The position numbers and the translations under genes are program-made. Positions 13,006 through 14,472 of a stretch of 14,472 nt of DNA are shown here, one piece after another; position 1 is the first letter of the stretch, and each line of letters begins with the position of its first letter. The DNA is from Planctomycetota bacterium (GTDB lineage Bacteria; Planctomycetota; Brocadiia; JAJRTI01), in contig JAJRTI010000222.1 of assembly GCA_024278415.1 (NCBI GenBank), forward strand, positions 1 through 14,472. The letters are read 5' to 3'. Below the pieces are notes generated by a model. It saw only the letters and a program-made list of their open reading frames with translations, searched no databases and was not told the origin of the DNA.

Positions 13006-14472
13006 CTACTCGATCCCCAACTCGCGCTTGCGCCGGCTCGCCGCGTACGCCATGAGCTGCTCGATGAGCGCGTGGCCCCGCGGCTTGTTCATCAACTCGC
13101 CCCACAGCCACACCACCTCGCCGTTGTTGAAGTCGGCGCGCGTGTATCGCACTGCCGCGGCCATGTAGCCCTTGAAACGATCGGGCCCTTTGCCCTCGCC
13201 CACGACTTTGGCCAATGGCGTGAACTCCACGCCCTTCATGCCCGACGGCATCGCCGCGCGGTAGCGGCCCCAAGGGATGTAGTCCAGCGGCATGGGCGAG
13301 TCGAATCGCAGGATGCTCTGCCCCGGCAGGCGCTTGAGGAACATGGGGCCGGGATTGTCGGAGAACCCGAAACCGAGCCGCAGGCCGAGCCCGCTCGGGA
13401 TACTCTGCTCCGGGTCGTACTGCTTGCGCCACTTCCCATCGGGCCCCAGCGTGGCCGCGTAGAAGAACTGCCACATGTTGCCGCAAGCCACGAGCACGCC
13501 GCCCATGCGCACGTAGTCCACGTACACCTGCCAGAGATCCTTGCGCCCAAGGGCCTCGTCGATGAACGACTCGTCGCCGAGCGCGTGGATCGCAATGGGG
13601 AAGCGCCGCGGGTTGAACACGGCCGGATCGACAAACTCTTCGAGGGTAAGCGCGCGCACCTTTAGCTTTGCCTTCTCGCAGGCCTTGAGCACAACCGCGT
13701 CGTGCGCGCGAATCGGGCCCGGCAGAAGCGCCGCGCTCGGTGTGGTGTCCCCCTTCGCGGGTTGCAGCTTCGCGTGCACGATCGCGTCCGTCATCACGTC
13801 GAGCGCGATGGCCGGGCCGTGCTCCGTCTCCAGAATATTGCCCCAGAGCGCGATCATGCGTGCTGTGTTGTAGCGCGTGCACGTGTGCTCGATGACCGCG
13901 GCCACCAGGTCGCGCTTCTTGCGGGAGCGGTCCGTGTTAGCCAGCCACATGGCCGGCTTGCAGGGGCAGGTCTCGGGCGCGGCCGATCCCGCGACCGGAC
14001 GATAGGGCCCGCTGATGGGCGTGTAGCGGAACGGAGCCAGCACGTGCGGCAGCAGCGTCTGCCCCGGCTCGAACTCGTAGCGGTACGACCGCGTCGGCAT
14101 GGGCCCATGATTGATGAGCAACTCCAACTCCGGCGCGGTCACGCCGTGGCGCTTGCCCTTCATGCGCTCGAACCCGTCGCCCGTCCAACGCAAAGCGTAA
14201 TAGAACGGCACGCCTCGGCCGGCCACGACGAACGTGCCGCCTTCGGCGAGGTAGCGCTTCATGGCCGCGAGCCCGTCGCCCGGCTTCAGAATCGTATGGG
14301 CGAAGGTCTCTGGCGCGGAGTAGACCGCAATCGGGTAGCGGGTCGCGTTGAACTCGGCCGGGTCGACAAATCCCCGCGGCGAAAGCATGGTCGGCGAAAC
14401 GCCGAGTTTCACGCAAGCCGCGCGCAACACGGCCGTGTACGCCTCCTGCGGCGGAATGAACGCGATGCGCAG
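13006..14472 (-). CDS. Tandem-duplicated domain protein, amidotransferase/flavodoxin-like fold, function unknown (5' end outside window)
   Basis: The frame is open to the right edge with no required start, so at least 489 residues are visible and the N-terminus is missing. The protein contains two copies of one domain. Copy A (about 14160-14472) reads LRAACVKLGV ... FVDPAEFNATRYPIAVY ... MKRYLAEGGTFVVAG; copy B (about 13430-13745) reads VLKACEKAKLKV ... FVDPAVFNPRRFPIAIH ... YVRMGGVLVACG. The pattern of strand, 'DPxxFN..R(Y/F)P', and a helix ending GG-hydrophobic-V-G resembles the class I glutamine amidotransferase-like or ThuA/trimerisation-type domains found in large polysaccharide-related proteins. 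No Cys-His-Glu triad is evident, so catalysis is not claimed. The tail holds NNGEVVWLWGELMNKPRGHALIEQL. It lies upstream of tRNA-Ser with no recognised partner gene in view. Confidence 0.75.
   Translation of the reverse strand: MRIAFIPPQEAYTAVLRAACVKLGVSPTMLSPRGFVDPAEFNATRYPIAVYSAPETFAHTILKPGDGLAAMKRYLAEGGTFVVAGRGVPFYYALRWTGDGFERMKGKRHGVTAPELELLINHGPMPTRSYRYEFEPGQTLLPHVLAPFRYTPISGPYRPVAGSAAPETCPCKPAMWLANTDRSRKKRDLVAAVIEHTCTRYNTARMIALWGNILETEHGPAIALDVMTDAIVHAKLQPAKGDTTPSAALLPGPIRAHDAVVLKACEKAKLKVRALTLEEFVDPAVFNPRRFPIAIHALGDESFIDEALGRKDLWQVYVDYVRMGGVLVACGNMWQFFYAATLGPDGKWRKQYDPEQSIPSGLGLRLGFGFSDNPGPMFLKRLPGQSILRFDSPMPLDYIPWGRYRAAMPSGMKGVEFTPLAKVVGEGKGPDRFKGYMAAAVRYTRADFNNGEVVWLWGELMNKPRGHALIEQLMAYAASRRKRELGIE

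Noticed and set aside
12800..13882. 360-codon minus-strand frame overlapping the tandem-repeat protein
   Set aside because: It is an alternative frame of the same stretch, Arg/Gly/Ala-rich, running through the tRNA-Ser promoter; the duplicated-domain frame is clearly the coding one.
1..14472. CRISPR arrays, insertion sequences, phage or toxin-antitoxin genes
   Set aside because: No regularly spaced repeats, transposase or integrase motifs, or target-site duplications were seen.

Overview
The window is GC-rich, bacterial and gene-dense. It is probably chromosomal DNA from an uncultivated environmental bacterium. The gene mix is a Gfo/Idh/MocA sugar-type oxidoreductase, an orphan glycyl radical enzyme, a multi-sensor soluble histidine kinase, a PEGA lipoprotein, and a large protein with repeated amidotransferase-like domains. 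This recalls the Planctomycetota, Hydrogenedentota and similar lineages, or Deltaproteobacteria-like groups. That is an impression from gene content only; no marker gene here fixes the phylum. No mobile element, phage gene or CRISPR array was seen.

Layout. Bases 1-740 (+) hold the C-terminal part of a Gfo/Idh/MocA oxidoreductase. Converging on it is a UlaG-like metallo-beta-lactamase-fold hydrolase (937-1812, -). A roughly 300-base divergent intergenic region then leads to a 721-residue glycyl radical enzyme (2120-4285, +) with no activase in view. From 4377 to the right edge everything recognised is on the minus strand. In transcription order from the right: the truncated tandem-repeat protein (13006-14472), tRNA-Ser(GCT) with its own consensus promoter, a YfcE/MJ0936-type phosphoesterase, a PEGA lipoprotein, a PilZ-domain protein, galT, a 1212-residue histidine kinase, a single-domain response regulator, and glgC.

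How the genes may work together. galT (sugar nucleotide / galactose entry), the kinase, the receiver and glgC (ADP-glucose synthesis, the committed step to glycogen) lie head to tail. The receiver and glgC overlap by a GTGA stop/start, so receiver and glycogen-synthesis enzyme are likely made together. This suggests, by inference, a two-component system tied to carbon-storage control. The kinase carries three GAF domains, two PAS domains (one with a five-cysteine cluster) and an RsbR-like N-terminus, and has no membrane segment.

Regulatory and repeat features. Three good sigma70-type promoters can be read on the minus strand, before tRNA-Ser, pilZ and galT. The galT promoter lies so close to the ATG that the mRNA should be nearly leaderless, which fits the lack of a Shine-Dalgarno sequence. 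Two intergenic regions (9717-9895 and 11421-11490) share three short blocks in the same order and look like diverged copies of one dispersed element. One copy carries a large, G/C-run-rich imperfect palindrome.
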